Part shown: positions 46,171-57,354 of the stretch, one piece after another
How the letters are laid out: each line of letters begins with the position of its first letter
Numbering within the stretch: position 1 is the stretch's first letter
Assembly (NCBI GenBank): GCA_030068145.1
Contig: JAPJBO010000061.1
Span: forward strand, 186,001-250,000
Reading direction: 5' to 3'
DNA length: 64,000 bases
From: Diplonema papillatum
Lineage: Eukaryota > Euglenozoa > Diplonemea > Diplonemida > Diplonemidae
Position numbers and translations under genes: made by a program
The notes under the pieces: generated by a model
Told to the model about the DNA's origin: nothing
Database searches by the model: none
The model's input: only the letters and a program-made list of their open reading frames with translations

Positions 46171-47768
46171 CGATGCCAAAAGGGGGGGGGGGGGGTTTGG
46201 GCGGAAAAATCCCCGCATAGTTCACCAGGGTCTGACGGGTACTGAGGCCCCATACCCTTCCTAAAACATCATTCTGCGTTCAAATACGCCCTCAGAAGCC
46301 TCCGGAGAGCCTTCTATGATGTCCCAAATGCGATTTTGTGGGTTTTTAGGGGGTCCCCCCGTCTGCTGGCCGTAAACCGCCATAGAAGACACATATGCAA
46401 CCTGATGCTGGGTCGCTCCTCGGAGCAAAATCTCGGCCTAAACACACGTTTTCGGCGTTCTCTATCATTCTCCAGGTGCATTCGACCCTCGGACTTCATA
46501 AATTATCTCGCTTACAGGTGTTCCGGGGTGTGCAAAAACAAGGCGAATGGACCCTACAGACCGTACCACGCCCTGCCTGTCTATACAGGCTTTGGGGTCG
46601 AATTGCGCCGCCTTGGCGCCATGTGCACCGTTTTGGTCTCGTTTGTGCTGCTTTGGGATCCACTAAGAACTCTGGTCTGATTTGCGGGACGCTTTGCTCG
46701 GTTTTGGTGCCCACTTTCACCGTTCAAAGTGCATCCAGTGGTGAAGACTTTGCGCCGAAGCTGGAGAGGAAGCGACCCAGTAGGCACCACTTCACCGTGA
46801 GCGGGTCTCGGAACAGGACTCAAACTGGCCCAGGTGATACTGCCGACCATGGCGGGTGTGTGCGCCACACAGTTTGTCTGACCAAGCTCACTGCTGCCAC
46901 ACATCCCTCGGGTCATGTGCCGCCTGTGCAAAGTCATCCAGCGAGAAGCACTTTGCAGCCATGGGTGAGAAAGGTGCCAGAAGGGAAGACATTGCCAGGA
47001 AAGCTCTGAAAGCCTGCCCTGAAAGCGGTGAAGCCTGCTTCAAAATCATGAAGTGAACGCGTCGTAGTCAACCGCTTCGACGACGATTGAGAACGGCTGA
47101 TGATCGCCTGTTACTTAACGCTTGTCCTACTTCGTTCACCAAGCCTTGCAGAATCACCAGAATAGCATAACATGATGCAGGTAGAAGCCTGAACAGGCCT
47201 TAGAACAGTGAAAGTGGGCGCCAAAACCGAGGAAAGCGTCCCGCAAATCAGACCAGAGTTCTTAATGGACCCCAAAGCAGCACAACCGAAGCCCGAAACG
47301 GTGGATGTGGCGCCAAAGCCGGTGCAATTTGACCCCAAAGCCTGTATAGACAGGCAGGGCGTAGTTCGGTCTGTCCCCAATACAGGGGGCCATTCTCCTT
47401 ATCTTTGCACGTCCCGGAACACCTGTGAGTGAAAGAAACCACGAACCCCGAGGGTCGAATGCGCCTGGAGAGTGCTAGAGAACGCCGAAAACGTGTGTTT
47501 GGGCTGGGATCTTGCACAGAGAAGCGACCCAGCTTCAGGTTGCATATGTTTCTACTATGGCGGTTTACGGCCAGCAGACGGGGGGACCCCCTAAAAACCC
47601 ACAAAATCGCATTTGGGACATCATAGAAGGCTCTCCGGAGGCTTCTGAGGGCGTATTTGAACGCAGAATGATGTTTTAGGAAGGGTATGGGGCCTCAGTA
47701 CCCGTCAGACCCTGGTGAACTATGCGGGGATTTTTCCGCCCAAACCCCCCCCCCCCCTTTTGGCATCG
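46171..47768. mobile_element. 1.6-kb element with about 560-bp terminal inverted repeats
   Basis: It starts cgatgccaaaagggg and ends ccccttttggcatcg. The outer 230 bp of the arms are almost identical (for example tgggtttttagggggtcccc). The inner arm parts to about 46735 and 47200 are clearly homologous but diverged. The central 460 bp is single copy. Frames inside are inverted-repeat shadows and show no transposase motifs, so the element is non-autonomous. It sits immediately after the segmental duplication. Confidence 0.8.
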
Positions 47769-47835
47769 TACCATATTGTACCTTCAGGTGTAGATCTAAA
47801 GCCGCTCACGTCAAATTTTGTTAAGCATTGAGTTC

Positions 47836-47888
47836 TTTTAAGTACATGAACCACATGGATTAGCATGCACTTACCGTTAAGCAGCGGC
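47836..47888 (-). repeat. Fragment of the VIPER/TATE-like element's 3' end
   Basis: The 53-bp block cttttaagtacatgaaccac through ccgttaagcagcgg is the same as 39556-39608, the last codons and end of the RT frame. It lies downstream of segment copy 2, where the retroelement lies downstream of copy 1. The duplication therefore probably included the retroelement end. Confidence 0.75.
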
Positions 47889-47949
47889 AGCCAAGACTTG
47901 CCGTGACACCTACGATCAAAGTAAGTAGGAAAGGAGAAAGGTGGGAAGA

Positions 47950-48080
47950 TTTGTTGAACGCTTAACCCAGATTCACGTGTGTTTCGTGTGGGCTACAGCA
48001 CATTTACCTCCGTTGATCTTTTGCAGCTGGCAGCTTCCTCAAGTATTTCCTACAAAGCAGGTGCTTATACAAAAAAGAAA
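47950..48080 (+). mobile_element. A-tailed short retroposon, truncated copy
   Basis: It reads ttgttgaacgcttaacccag, gtgtgggctacagcacattt, cttttgcagctggcagc, ending gtgcttatacaaaaaa. Confidence 0.7.
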
Positions 48081-48769
48081 TGGGGGTAGGTGATATTTTT
48101 TCGACCCTCGTAGCTCGCAGGTTCAGGCGCGCCAGGTAGGTGCTGGGGAACGAAGCGAAGCGCGTTTCTAACGCGTTTTCAGTGGCTCTCTTTTGATCAC
48201 ATTGCGACGGGATAAACGAGAACAAACGGACTCGTCGCGGCTGTTGGGTGCAAACCCCACGTGACGCACGTTCACCACCTGGTCACCACTTTTCGGCCGA
48301 TCTTGCCTCCCTTCGAAACTCGAATTTGAGTGCGTCTTCAGTTTTTTGCCCCCAAAACTCACGTGTGAGGGTTGCCCCCAGTGCGGAGGCCTCCGGTCTC
48401 GACTTTGGCTTGAGTGCAGACAAAACGAAGGCAGACGAATGGGAAAGCGAACGAAACAAATTGTGCGCGCCTCTAGCCGGCGGAAGCGGGCGACGAGGGC
48501 GGCATACAGAAACGAGACGTTCGGGAGGAGGAAGTGTACATTGCACTGGCTAGGGCAAGACATGCTTTCGGATGGTGCGTGCAACCGTCGGAGAGCGGTG
48601 TGTCTTCGCGTACAACCACCTTGAATAGCTACTGAGCGATGTGCATGGATGGCCTGTGCCGTCTGTTGGTGCCTCGCTCTGTTGCGGGACCTTCTCTTCT
48701 TGTCCACCGCGCAGCCTATAAGCGGCGGTCAGCGTTTTGATTGGAACCCTCAGTTCGTTGTTCTGCCCA
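48081..48769. other. No gene recognised
   Basis: Overlapping frames on both strands show no family features. At 48355-48385, gtgagggttgcccccagtgc resembles the satellite core on the minus strand. Confidence 0.4.
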
Positions 48770-50458
48770 GAAATGCTCCGTGCTACGGAGCAATACCGCA
48801 GCGACGGCGTTGCTTCTAGTCGCACTCTTTCGGTTGCTTCGTTTCCTCTTCAGTACAAATGCGGGCTCACTGCCCCCCTTGCGACCTGCACGGGCAGCGA
48901 CACCTGACTTGTTTGCTTCTCGAGTGGCCCACACCCCTCCTGGTTTACTGGCTATGTGGTGTTGCTCTGGGTTGATGTCCGATTCCCACGGTATAACTGA
49001 TATGAAATGAGATAGCGCGCTACTCCGAAAGCTTCGGGCCCCGCGCGCCCGACGCGGCCCCGCCGACGGCGCCGAGGGGGGGCAGCGCTGGATGCTCGTC
49101 CGGCAGCGGCGCCGGAGCGGTTGCCTCCGGAGGAAGCCGCCGGCGCCGACGCCCGACGAGGCGAGCGATCCGACGTCGGACGCATCAGGCGGCTGAGCCC
49201 CCGGCACAGGCAGACCCTGCTGGAGGGGACGGCGGACGCGGAGCTGCCGGCGCTGGACACCGACGCCCGCGGCGTCCTTGCCCCGCTGCGAAGAAGCACC
49301 GTCGAGGAGGAACACCGCGGCGACAGCATCGCCCGTCGTCGCACGTTTTCGTGTTTTCTTCAGTACAAATGTTGGCATCGCTATCCCCCCCTTGCGACCT
49401 TCACGGGCAACGACACCTGCCTTGCTTGCTTCGCGAGTAGCCCACCCCCTCACTTCTCCTGGTTTACTGGCTACGTTGTGCTGCTCGGGTTTGGCGCTAC
49501 TCCGAAAGCTTCGGCCCCCGCGCGCCCGACGCGGCACCGCCGACGGCGTCGAGGGGCGGCATCGCCGGCTGCTCGTCCGGCGGCGGCGCCGGAGCGGTTG
49601 CCTCCGGGGGGACCCCCTCCGGGGGGCCGGCGCCGACACACGACGAGGCGAGCGATCCGACGTCGGCGGACGCGTCAGGCGGCTGAGCCCCCGGCACAGG
49701 CAGACCCTGCTGCCGGGCAGTGGAGGGGACGGCGGACGCGGAGCTGCCGGCGCTGGAGCGTCCTTGCCCCGCTGCGAAGAAGCACCGCCGAGGAGGAACA
49801 CCGCGGCGACCGCGTCGCCCGTCGTCGCACGCTTTCGTGTTTTCTTCAGTACAAATGTAGGTATCGCTATCCCCCCCTTGCGACCTTCACGGGCAACGAC
49901 ACCTGCCTTGCTTGCTTCGCGAATAGCCACACCCCCTCCTCCTGATTTACTGGCTACGTTGTGCTCGCTACTCCGAAAGCTTCGGGCCCCGCGCGCCCGA
50001 CGCGGCACCGCCGACGGCGTCGAGGGGCGGCAGCGCCGGCTGCTCGTCCGGCGGCGGCGCCGGAGCAGTTGCCTCCGGGGGGACCCCCATCCGGGGGGCC
50101 GGCGCCGACACACGACGAGGCGAGCGATCCGACGTGGGCGGACGCGTCAGGCGGCTGAGCCCCCGGCACAGGCAGACCCTGCTGCCGGGAGTGGACGCGG
50201 AGCTGCCGGCGCTGGACACCGACGCCCGCGCGGCGTCCTTGCCCCGCTGCGAAGAAGCACCGCCGAGGAGGAACACTGCGGCGACAGCATCGCCCGTCGT
50301 CGCACGTTTTCGTGTTTTCTTCAGTACAAATGTAGGTATCGCTATCCCCCCCTTGCGACCTTCACGGTGCAACGACACCTGCCTTGCTTGCTTCGCAAGT
50401 CGCCCACCCCCTCCCTCCTCCTGGTTTACTGGCTACGTTGTGCTGCTCTGGTTTGGCG
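48770..50458 (-). repeat. Four downstream copies of the TSNAXIP1-like gene's 3' end
   Basis: The stop-codon context ctactccgaaagcttcgg recurs at 49020, 49497 and 49968, and in the gene at 50459 (spacings 477, 471, 491). Each unit holds up to about 330 bp of the last coding stretch (GDAVAAVFLLGGASSQRGKD to GARGPKLSE) and about 150 bp of 3' flank. A fourth, more diverged partial unit spans about 48770-49020. Small indels break the frame in the copies. Reading straight through them gives long Arg/Pro-rich frames that are not proteins. Confidence 0.85.
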
Positions 50459-53400
50459 CTACTCCGAAAGCTTCGGCCCCCGCGCGCCCGACGCGGCACC
50501 GCCGACGGCGTCGAGGGGCGGCAGCGCCGGCTGCTCGTCCGGCGGCGGCGCCGGAGCGGTTGCCTCCGGGGGGGGCCCATCCGGGGGGCCGGCGCCGACA
50601 CACGACGAGGCGAGCGATCCGACGTCGGCGGACGCGTCAGCCAGCTGAGTTCCCGGCACAGGCAGACCCTGCTGCCGGGCAGTGGACGCGGAGCTGCCGG
50701 CGCTGGACACCGACGCCCGCGCGGCGTCCTTGCCCCGCTGCGAAGAAGCGCCGCCGAGGAGGAACACTGCGGCGACAGCATCGCCCGTCGTCGTCCCCTG
50801 CGCCTCGCGCTTCCACACCGCCACCCGCGGAAGCGCCCGCAGGAACAATTCGAGCTGATCATCCTTGATGAACGGGTCCGGATCCCCTTCGTTCTTCAGC
50901 GAATACGGCCCGACGGACTTGACGGAACCCAACCGCGCGACTCGCCCCCTCGGGTTATACACAGCCGGGCGAGTAGGCATGATAGGCGAAGACGGCGCGC
51001 GACCATTCGGGTTCGAAGCGCGGTCCTTGTTGTCTCCGGGCGGTTGTATGAGGGAGTGGGCTTGGAGCAGGTCGTGTGTGAGCCGGCTTCTGTCCCGGCC
51101 AGGGTCGAGTGACACGATTGAGTCCGCCATTTCGGACACCCTGAGGCCGCCGGTGGGGGCGGGGCCGAGGGGGCGCTCGACGCGGTTTGCCCTGGTGATT
51201 CGGACGGCCTCCTGGATTTGGTGCACGAACAGTCGCGCCTCGTCGAGAGCAACCGCCTTCACCAGTTCGACCATCTCCGCGCGCCGGGCGAGCAGCGGCT
51301 GCGGGCCGTCGGCGTCGGCCAACCTCTTCGAGGAGTCGGCGGCCGAGGCCTCGCTGCCCTCGCGCGCGGCCCGCGGGGCGCCCAAGGCGCGGCGGCCGGG
51401 GGGAGGCAGCAGGGCGTAGACGAGCTTCGCGGCGGCGTCGGGCGTCCGAGTGGGGAACAGGTCCGCCGCGATCCGGCAGAGGCCCTCGGCGCGGGACGGC
51501 GGCTTCTGCCCGTCCTCCGGCGCGGGGCGGGCGGCGAGCTCCGACACGCGCTGCCAGAAGTCGTCCGCGACCCGGCGGACGTGCCGCCACAGCTCCGGCG
51601 TCGCTTCGTCCCTGAAGACCTGCAGCAGCGCGCCGCAGTCGGCGTGCTGGTGGAACCTGCGGGAGGGGATGTCTTTTCTTGAGGAATGTTGGAATGTGCA
51701 GTTTGTAGAAAAAAGACAGGCGCTTCGTTTTGTTTGTGCGTGCCGGGTGATCGTTTTCCCACTTGTATTTACCCTGTGTATATTCAGGTGAGGAATGGCC
51801 TAGCCGTAAAAATGTGTGCCGAGCACCGGATGACGCAGTGCGCCACGTGTAAGACGACAGCGGAGTGCTGTCGCAACCATCACCACCGCTGTCTCGATCA
51901 TGAGATGCCGACGTGCGACAGCTGTAAGAAACACGCCGACCTGAGGAGTAGGAGACCCGGGCACTGCTGCAGGAAAGGGCACCACCGGGCGGCCGTGGCG
52001 AGAGGTGAAGAAAAAACAACGAAGAAGAGGAAGGCGGAGCCGGAGGGCCCCGCGCAGCTCCGAGACAGGCGAAGCGAGAGAACGTGGTGCTCGTTCTGCC
52101 GGAAGCAGCGGAAGGCGAACGAGAGCCCGCAACATCGACACCGACGTCAGCAGCGAAGGTCGGGAAGACGGCACCAACGCCAGCGAAGAAGCGGCAATCG
52201 GACTCCGCGGCGGAGCCGGTACCGAAAAGGCGCAAAGGACGCGTCGATGTGCCACGACCATCGCCCAGGCGCCGAGAATAAGCAGAAATCGACGCGCAAC
52301 CGATGAACCTCGACGAGTAATCGAAGAAGAAGCGAAGCACCAAACGCGCGCCTGAGCGCGACGATCAAGACGAGCTAAAGAGGCGAAAGCATGACACTTC
52401 ACGTGCGAAGAGATAACCGCGCCGTCGGCGATGCAGATTATCGCCACAGATTCTTTGCATTCTAACCCCAAAATATTACGCTCGATTACGCTCGATCAGG
52501 GGGTAGGTGAATTGGCTCAAACACCTAGATGGGAAACTTCAGCTTCCATTGAACGAAGGCTACGTCCTGAGGGTACACGGGTTTGGCGTCGTTCCGAAGA
52601 AGATCTATTGCAACCCGACGCGAGGTGCACCGTGACGGAAGCGCGCTACAGAGGGACCCTTCCGGAGTCACCTAGCGAAAGGCTGGCACAACGGTGGTAT
52701 GCAGCATGCCGGCGGCCGCTCCACACTAAATGCAGCGTAAGCAGCTGCTTGTACACTAATTACTCGAGGGGCATACTTCGAAGGAGGCTAGAGTAGTATA
52801 AACGAATACAGTTGCAAAGTGGGTCTTGTTGGCGGTGTACACGGGAACGGGGTGGCTGGCACAACGGTGGTATGCATCAGCATGCGTGGCCGCTCCACTC
52901 TACATGCAGCGTAAGCAGCGTATGTTTGTACAATAATTACTCGAGGGGCATACTTCGAAGGAGGCTAGAGTTGTATAAACGAATACAGTTGCAACGTGGG
53001 TCTTTTTCGTTGAACGCTTACGCAACCTGGCAGCCTCCTCAAATATTTCCTACAAAGCAAGGTGCTCTGCCGACAAGGCTCGCACAACGGGGGGCACGGA
53101 GCAGGCGAGGTAACGGGTAGGGCCGCTTCGTGTATTTTGGTACAAAGGCAAAAGGCTCAAACACACACCGCTGCATGTAGTGCGCCAGGTTGACGAGGTG
53201 GCTGTGGCACTTCGAACCGAGCCGGTCGCCGGTGCTTTTCTGCTTCGCCTCGATACGCAGCTGGGTCGCTTCGAGCATCGAGGCCGCCAGCGACGCGACG
53301 GTCACCTCCGGCGCCGCCGCGACCGCGGCCCACAGCTCGTCGAACTCGGCGGCAAGGGCCCGCCACCCGAGGCCCTCGTTAGCGGTGAACGCGGGCGGGA

Positions 53401-56400
53401 ACGGGACGGCGGCGGCGAGGGGGGTCTGCGACAGGGCCTGCAGCGGCGGGAAGGAGAGCGGGTACGCCGGCGGCAGGAGCGGCCGCGAGCTGAGGTGCGC
53501 GTGGTCCGGGTCTCGGTGCGAGCGCTCGAGCGCGGCCATCTGGAGGTGGATCTGGTACAGGCTCTGCTTGAACGCCTTCTTCTGCGAGGCGACCTCCTCC
53601 TTCAGCCGCGCCAGCCTCTTTTTCTCCTCGGGTACCGCGTGGTACCTGGCCTCAACCGCCTCTCGCTTCACCGCGTAAAACTCGGTTTCCAGCGTCCGGT
53701 ATGACGCTTCCATCTGTTTCAGCTCGTCTTCGACGATCCGCTTTTCGACTTCGGCGTTTTCGAGCTGGTCCTTCAAACCTTTGACGCCGTGGAGGCTGTC
53801 CTTGAGGGCGTTGAGCTGCCGGACTGTTTTCTCTTCCTTCGCCTTGAGCTCGGCGACGGTCTGGAGGGAAGCCTTCAGCGCGCCGCCAAGCGCGTGCACC
53901 AGCTTGACAGTGACGGCGACCGGGAACGCGTTTGCTTCGGGGGGGTGCGGGTCGCCCGGTCGGGGGGGCGCGGCGCCGGGGCCGGTCTCGTATTGGACGA
54001 GCTTTTCGAGGAGCCGATCGTTGCCCCACTCGGCGGTCTCGAGCTTCGCGGTGAGGACCTCGACGCGGTCCTGCAGGGCTTCCAAGTCGGTCGAGAGGAG
54101 GTTCGCGACCTTGGTCTTGTGCACTTCCTTCAGGATCGACGCAACGTCCGAGCGGTGCTTCTTCTCGATCTCCGCGACGTCCGCGGCGCGCACGACCTCT
54201 TGCTCGCGCAGCGCAGCCTCGAGCGTGCGGATAGCGCCGCTCTTCTCCGCTGACCGGCGGGCGCACGCGTCGAATTCGCTCGCAATTTCCGACAAGACCT
54301 GCGCGGGGGGTTGCAGTTGAAAACGTTTGACGAACGAGCAGCTATCTCAACACATGTTGAGCTGCGGTGTCTCCACATTATTGCTGGGTTCGTACGAGCA
54401 GCGATCACAGTTTCACTGAGGCTTAGTGCGTTGCTCCGGGTAGTCGAAGGCCTGGCAATCACACTAATGCAACAGACTTATATTGAAGGAGTTGATGCAC
54501 ACCACGAAAGTCGGTAAGAGAACCGCAAACAACTTTCAGGGTGTACAATTCGAGTCTCTCCTCTCCGCCATCTGACGAGAACTGCCGAGGAAGGGAGAAG
54601 TAAGAAGACGGCTTTGTAATAGATAACACTGTGTGGTCCTTTTTAAGATGGATTATGTCTGGCGCTCTCTCTCCCTTGAGGTTGCCGCCCGAGGGAACCG
54701 GCTGTGAGCCGAAACTCGACGCCGGTCTCTCCGGATTGCACCAGGAGAGAACTTCGCGGCGGATCACAAAGCACCCGCCCTACGCCCAAGACCCGTGCAT
54801 GGCTACCGTAGCCCTCCATGTGTGCACCTGCCTCGGATGCTACGGTCGGGAAGGAGCTTCAATGTAGGTGGGAAAACACGTCCCCCCTTCCCCGCGGTGG
54901 GGGGTTGCCGCCGGGCAACTGCCGCAGCAGCCGCAGATACGTCCTTCGCCCTTGTCGCTGCTCACCTACCAGTGTGTTCCTGGTTGTTGCCCAAGTGACA
55001 GACCCGCCGCCTTAGTTTCGCCCGGTACACGAGACTAATCCAATACCAGGCATCATCAGTCGTGTTCTTGAATTTCACCCTGTTGGCCTCACAGGGTGGT
55101 GGCGGCCGACCTGTCACGGGTTATCTCGGCGTTGAGTTTGTAGTCATGTAGCACTTGGGCGGGCTACCGACCGGTTTGCTCGCTTGTTGTGGGGTCGCAA
55201 CTCACCTGCCAAGACCCGCTGGGCGGTGCGAATCCTGGTTGCTGCGTGCAATAGATAACACTAGTGTTGAGCGACTGCCGTATCTCGGGAAAGACAGGCA
55301 GTGTGACACTTGGTGGTGATCTTCGCTTTAAACGCCTTGCACGTCGAGAAGAAACTGAGCCAGGTCCAACGCCTCGACAATTTTCTATACACAAAATACT
55401 CGACGTAGCTGCTTTGACTCCGAATGGAAGGGAGGAAATATAGAGGTAGGGGGGCAAATACAATCTGATTTGATTTGTTCTTCGCTTACACCACCGTCGG
55501 ACACAAAGGCGAGCAACGAGTGAGGCCAAGGGGAAAAGTCAGTGCCTGCATACGGACAAGCCAAGCAACCAACCCTTCTTTCACCCCCAGGGCCCATACT
55601 ACTTATGTAGTATCCGAACCTATCTTTCACCCCCAGGGCCCGTACTACTTATGTAGTATCCGAACCTATCTTTCACCCCCAGGGCCCATACTACTTATGT
55701 AGTATCCGAACCTATCTTTCACCCCCAGGGCCCGTACTACTTATGTAGTATCCGACCCTATCTTTCACCCCCAGGGCCCGTACTACTTATGTAGTATCCG
55801 AACCTATCTTTCACCCCCAGGGCCCATACTACTTATGTAGTATCCGAACCTATCTTTCACCCCCAGGGCCCGTACTACTTATGTAGTATCCAAACCTATC
55901 TTTCACCCCCAGGGCCCATACTACTTATGTAGTATCCGAACCTATCTTTCACCCCCAGGGCCCATACTACTTATGTAGTATCCGAACCTATCTTTCACCC
56001 CCAGGGCCCATAGTATCCGGAACAAATCAGTGTGTGCACAGCACGTCGCTGCAAAAGTTCGCGTCGAGTAGAAAATCACCCTCTACTCGCCTTCGCGCAC
56101 AGCACGAACATTCGAAACAAGAACGTGACGTACCCCGCATAGCCGCTGTGCCAGTGGCGTGATTCGCCGCAATACGTCGGATGGATCTATAGATTGTCCG
56201 GAGGAATCTGCTCGAGACGGGCCGCCGTCGTTGCTCGAGCAAACACTGCCACTTCTCGGAGACCTGGCGCTCCGCTCCCTTGCGGGGTTGAGCGGGCTCC
56301 CGAGCGGCGCGCCTCGATCCTCCCGACATCTGCGGCGATAGTCTATCGCCGGCTTCGCGGAGACCTCTTTTTTCACGTGAAGTGTTGTGCTTTCGCCACC

Positions 56401-57354
56401 TCATCTCGTCTGATCAACTTCGTTGTCGTCGCTTCATTGCTCGCGCAGGTGCCGTTATTCCGACCTTCGCTTTCAATTCTGGTTCCCGCACTTTTCTGCG
56501 CCTTCTGGTCTTTCCGGTAGCCAGCACCACGTTCTCGCGCTTCACTCGATTCGGAGGTAATGCCGCCGGCGCGAGGCTCTTCGGTGCCACTTTCTCAGCG
56601 TTTATTTGCCTCTAGGTAACCCCCGTTTTCTTCTTCGTTGAATGATAGCACGCCCCCCACCGCCGCACGATGACGTACTCACGTAAAAAAAGGTGAGAGG
56701 AAGAGAAGGTTCAAAACACACGTGCTCGTAACTCCGCATCTCAGAGCAGAACATGTCGAAGGCGCGGCGGTAGACCCAGTACCGCGTGTCGTCGCCGGGG
56801 GTCAGGGGGCGGCCGGTCTGTTTTTCGAGCTCCGCCAGCTCTCCGGCGATGTACCTCTGCATCTGGGTCAGCAGCCCCGGCTGCGCGCCCGTTTTGTGGG
56901 CCGCGGGGAAGCTCGCGACCGAAACCCCGCCGTCGCCGACCGCAGGGTACGTCCCGAGGTGCTGGACGGACTTCATCACGACGAGGCCAGCCTGCGGGCT
57001 GTCGGGTCTGTCTTTTGCGCCGGAGATCGAACCGCGGAATGGTAGCGGGGGAGGCACTGCGACGACTTGCGTGCGAGTCCTTGCGGGCGGCTTCGGCGTG
57101 TGCTGGCTTGGGCAGCCGCGTAGCTTTTGGTCGGCGGGCGCTCGCTTCGCTTGTTTTTGAACGGCCGGACGGTGTGGTAGGTTGGTTTTCTTGTCGTCGG
57201 CGTCGATGCTTTGGAGCTTCACGTCGTACTCCCCGAGCCTGCGGTGCCTGATGAAGCGCTTGTTCGGCGGGCAGACGGGTAGGCTGTGCTCTTCCTTGAG
57301 TGGCAGGAGATTCGGCCGCCGCATGGGCACTGCACCATAGATGACCTCAGGCAT
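50459..57354 (-). CDS. TSNAXIP1-like coiled-coil protein, three exons
   Basis: Exons are 57354-56722, 54298-53169 and 51656-50459, giving 986 residues. Both joins preserve frame: phase 0 at GAGCAC|GTGTGT to cgcag|GTCTTG, and phase 2 at CAGCG|GTGTGT to cgcag|GTTCCA. The first join yields RSYEHV-LSEIASEFD. Around it, RYWVYRRAFDMFCSEM and the following helix resemble the N-terminal domain of translin-associated factor X-interacting protein 1, a ciliary or centrosomal coiled-coil protein. Exon 2 is mostly coiled coil (KKHRSDVASILKEVHKTK; EKKRLARLKEEVASQKK). Exon 3 begins FHQHADCGALLQVF, and its last 110 residues are Ala/Pro/Ser-rich and lie in the tandemly repeated unit. Introns 1 and 2 hold repeats. 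The splice model is strong; the family name is moderate. The C-terminus could splice further. Confidence 0.7.
51686..52306 (+). CDS. Cysteine/histidine-rich putative zinc-binding protein in an intron
   Basis: The 206-codon frame lies within intron 2 of the TSNAXIP1-like gene on the opposite strand. Its first 100 residues have closely spaced metal ligands: ECAVC, KMCAEH, CATCKTTAECC, HHRCLDH, CDSCKKH and CCRKGHH. TWCSFCRKQ follows further on. The rest is Arg/Lys-rich and low in complexity, perhaps not translated. A possible 48-bp intron (TGC|gtgccg to ttcag|GTG, 51739-51786) would join CRKKTGASFCLC to VRNGLAVKMCAEH without changing frame. Fragments of the start recur near 18506 and 29540, so this may be a mobile or multicopy gene. 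No known family is recognised. Confidence 0.45.
   Translation: MLECAVCRKKTGASFCLCVPGDRFPTCIYPVYIQVRNGLAVKMCAEHRMTQCATCKTTAECCRNHHHRCLDHEMPTCDSCKKHADLRSRRPGHCCRKGHHRAAVARGEEKTTKKRKAEPEGPAQLRDRRSERTWCSFCRKQRKANESPQHRHRRQQRRSGRRHQRQRRSGNRTPRRSRYRKGAKDASMCHDHRPGAENKQKSTRNR
52680..53065 (+). repeat. Two direct copies of a unit ending in the short retroposon
   Basis: ggctggcacaacggtggtat recurs at about 52682 and 52854. Each copy is followed by gccgctccac, tgcagcgtaagcag and then the retroposon start tactcgaggggcatacttcg (52762, 52938). The second retroposon copy continues to 53065 (caaatatttcctacaaagca). This is in intron 2 of the TSNAXIP1-like gene. Confidence 0.7.
54300..55570. other. Intron 1 sequence of the TSNAXIP1-like gene, few features
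   Basis: 55385-55500 carries a module (aaaatactcgacgtagctgc, ggaagggaggaaatatagag, tgttcttcgcttacaccacc) that recurs at 59595-59690. gtgcaatagataacactag at 55245 echoes aatagataacactg at 54620. No gene is recognised. Confidence 0.5.
55575..56015. repeat. Minisatellite of about nine 46-bp units with an internal palindrome
   Basis: The unit is ctatctttcacccccagggc, then ccatactacttatgtagtat and ccgaac. Starts fall every 46 bp (for example 55621 and 55667). Most variation is at one site (cccata/cccgta). Each unit carries the palindrome tactac-ttat-gtagta. The last unit lacks it (ccatagtatccgg). The array lies in intron 1 of the TSNAXIP1-like gene. Confidence 0.95.
56310..56625 (-). repeat. Inverted copy of 52060-52450
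   Basis: On the minus strand, gtgaagcgcgagaacgtggt, gcgaaggtcgg, aggtggcgaaagcac and acacttcacgtg align in order with the 3' part of the cysteine-rich frame and its downstream flank. The two copies sit in introns 1 and 2 of one gene, in opposite orientation, around exon 2. Confidence 0.6.

Noticed and set aside
46395..47604. Frames of 114-204 codons in the 1.6-kb element
   Set aside because: They lie in the inverted arms and mirror one another. No transposase motifs.
48716..50868. Long Arg/Pro/Ala-rich frames of 240-465 codons on both strands
   Set aside because: They read through the GC-rich tandem copies and their non-coding flanks in frames other than the gene's. Composition is what GC-rich shadows give.
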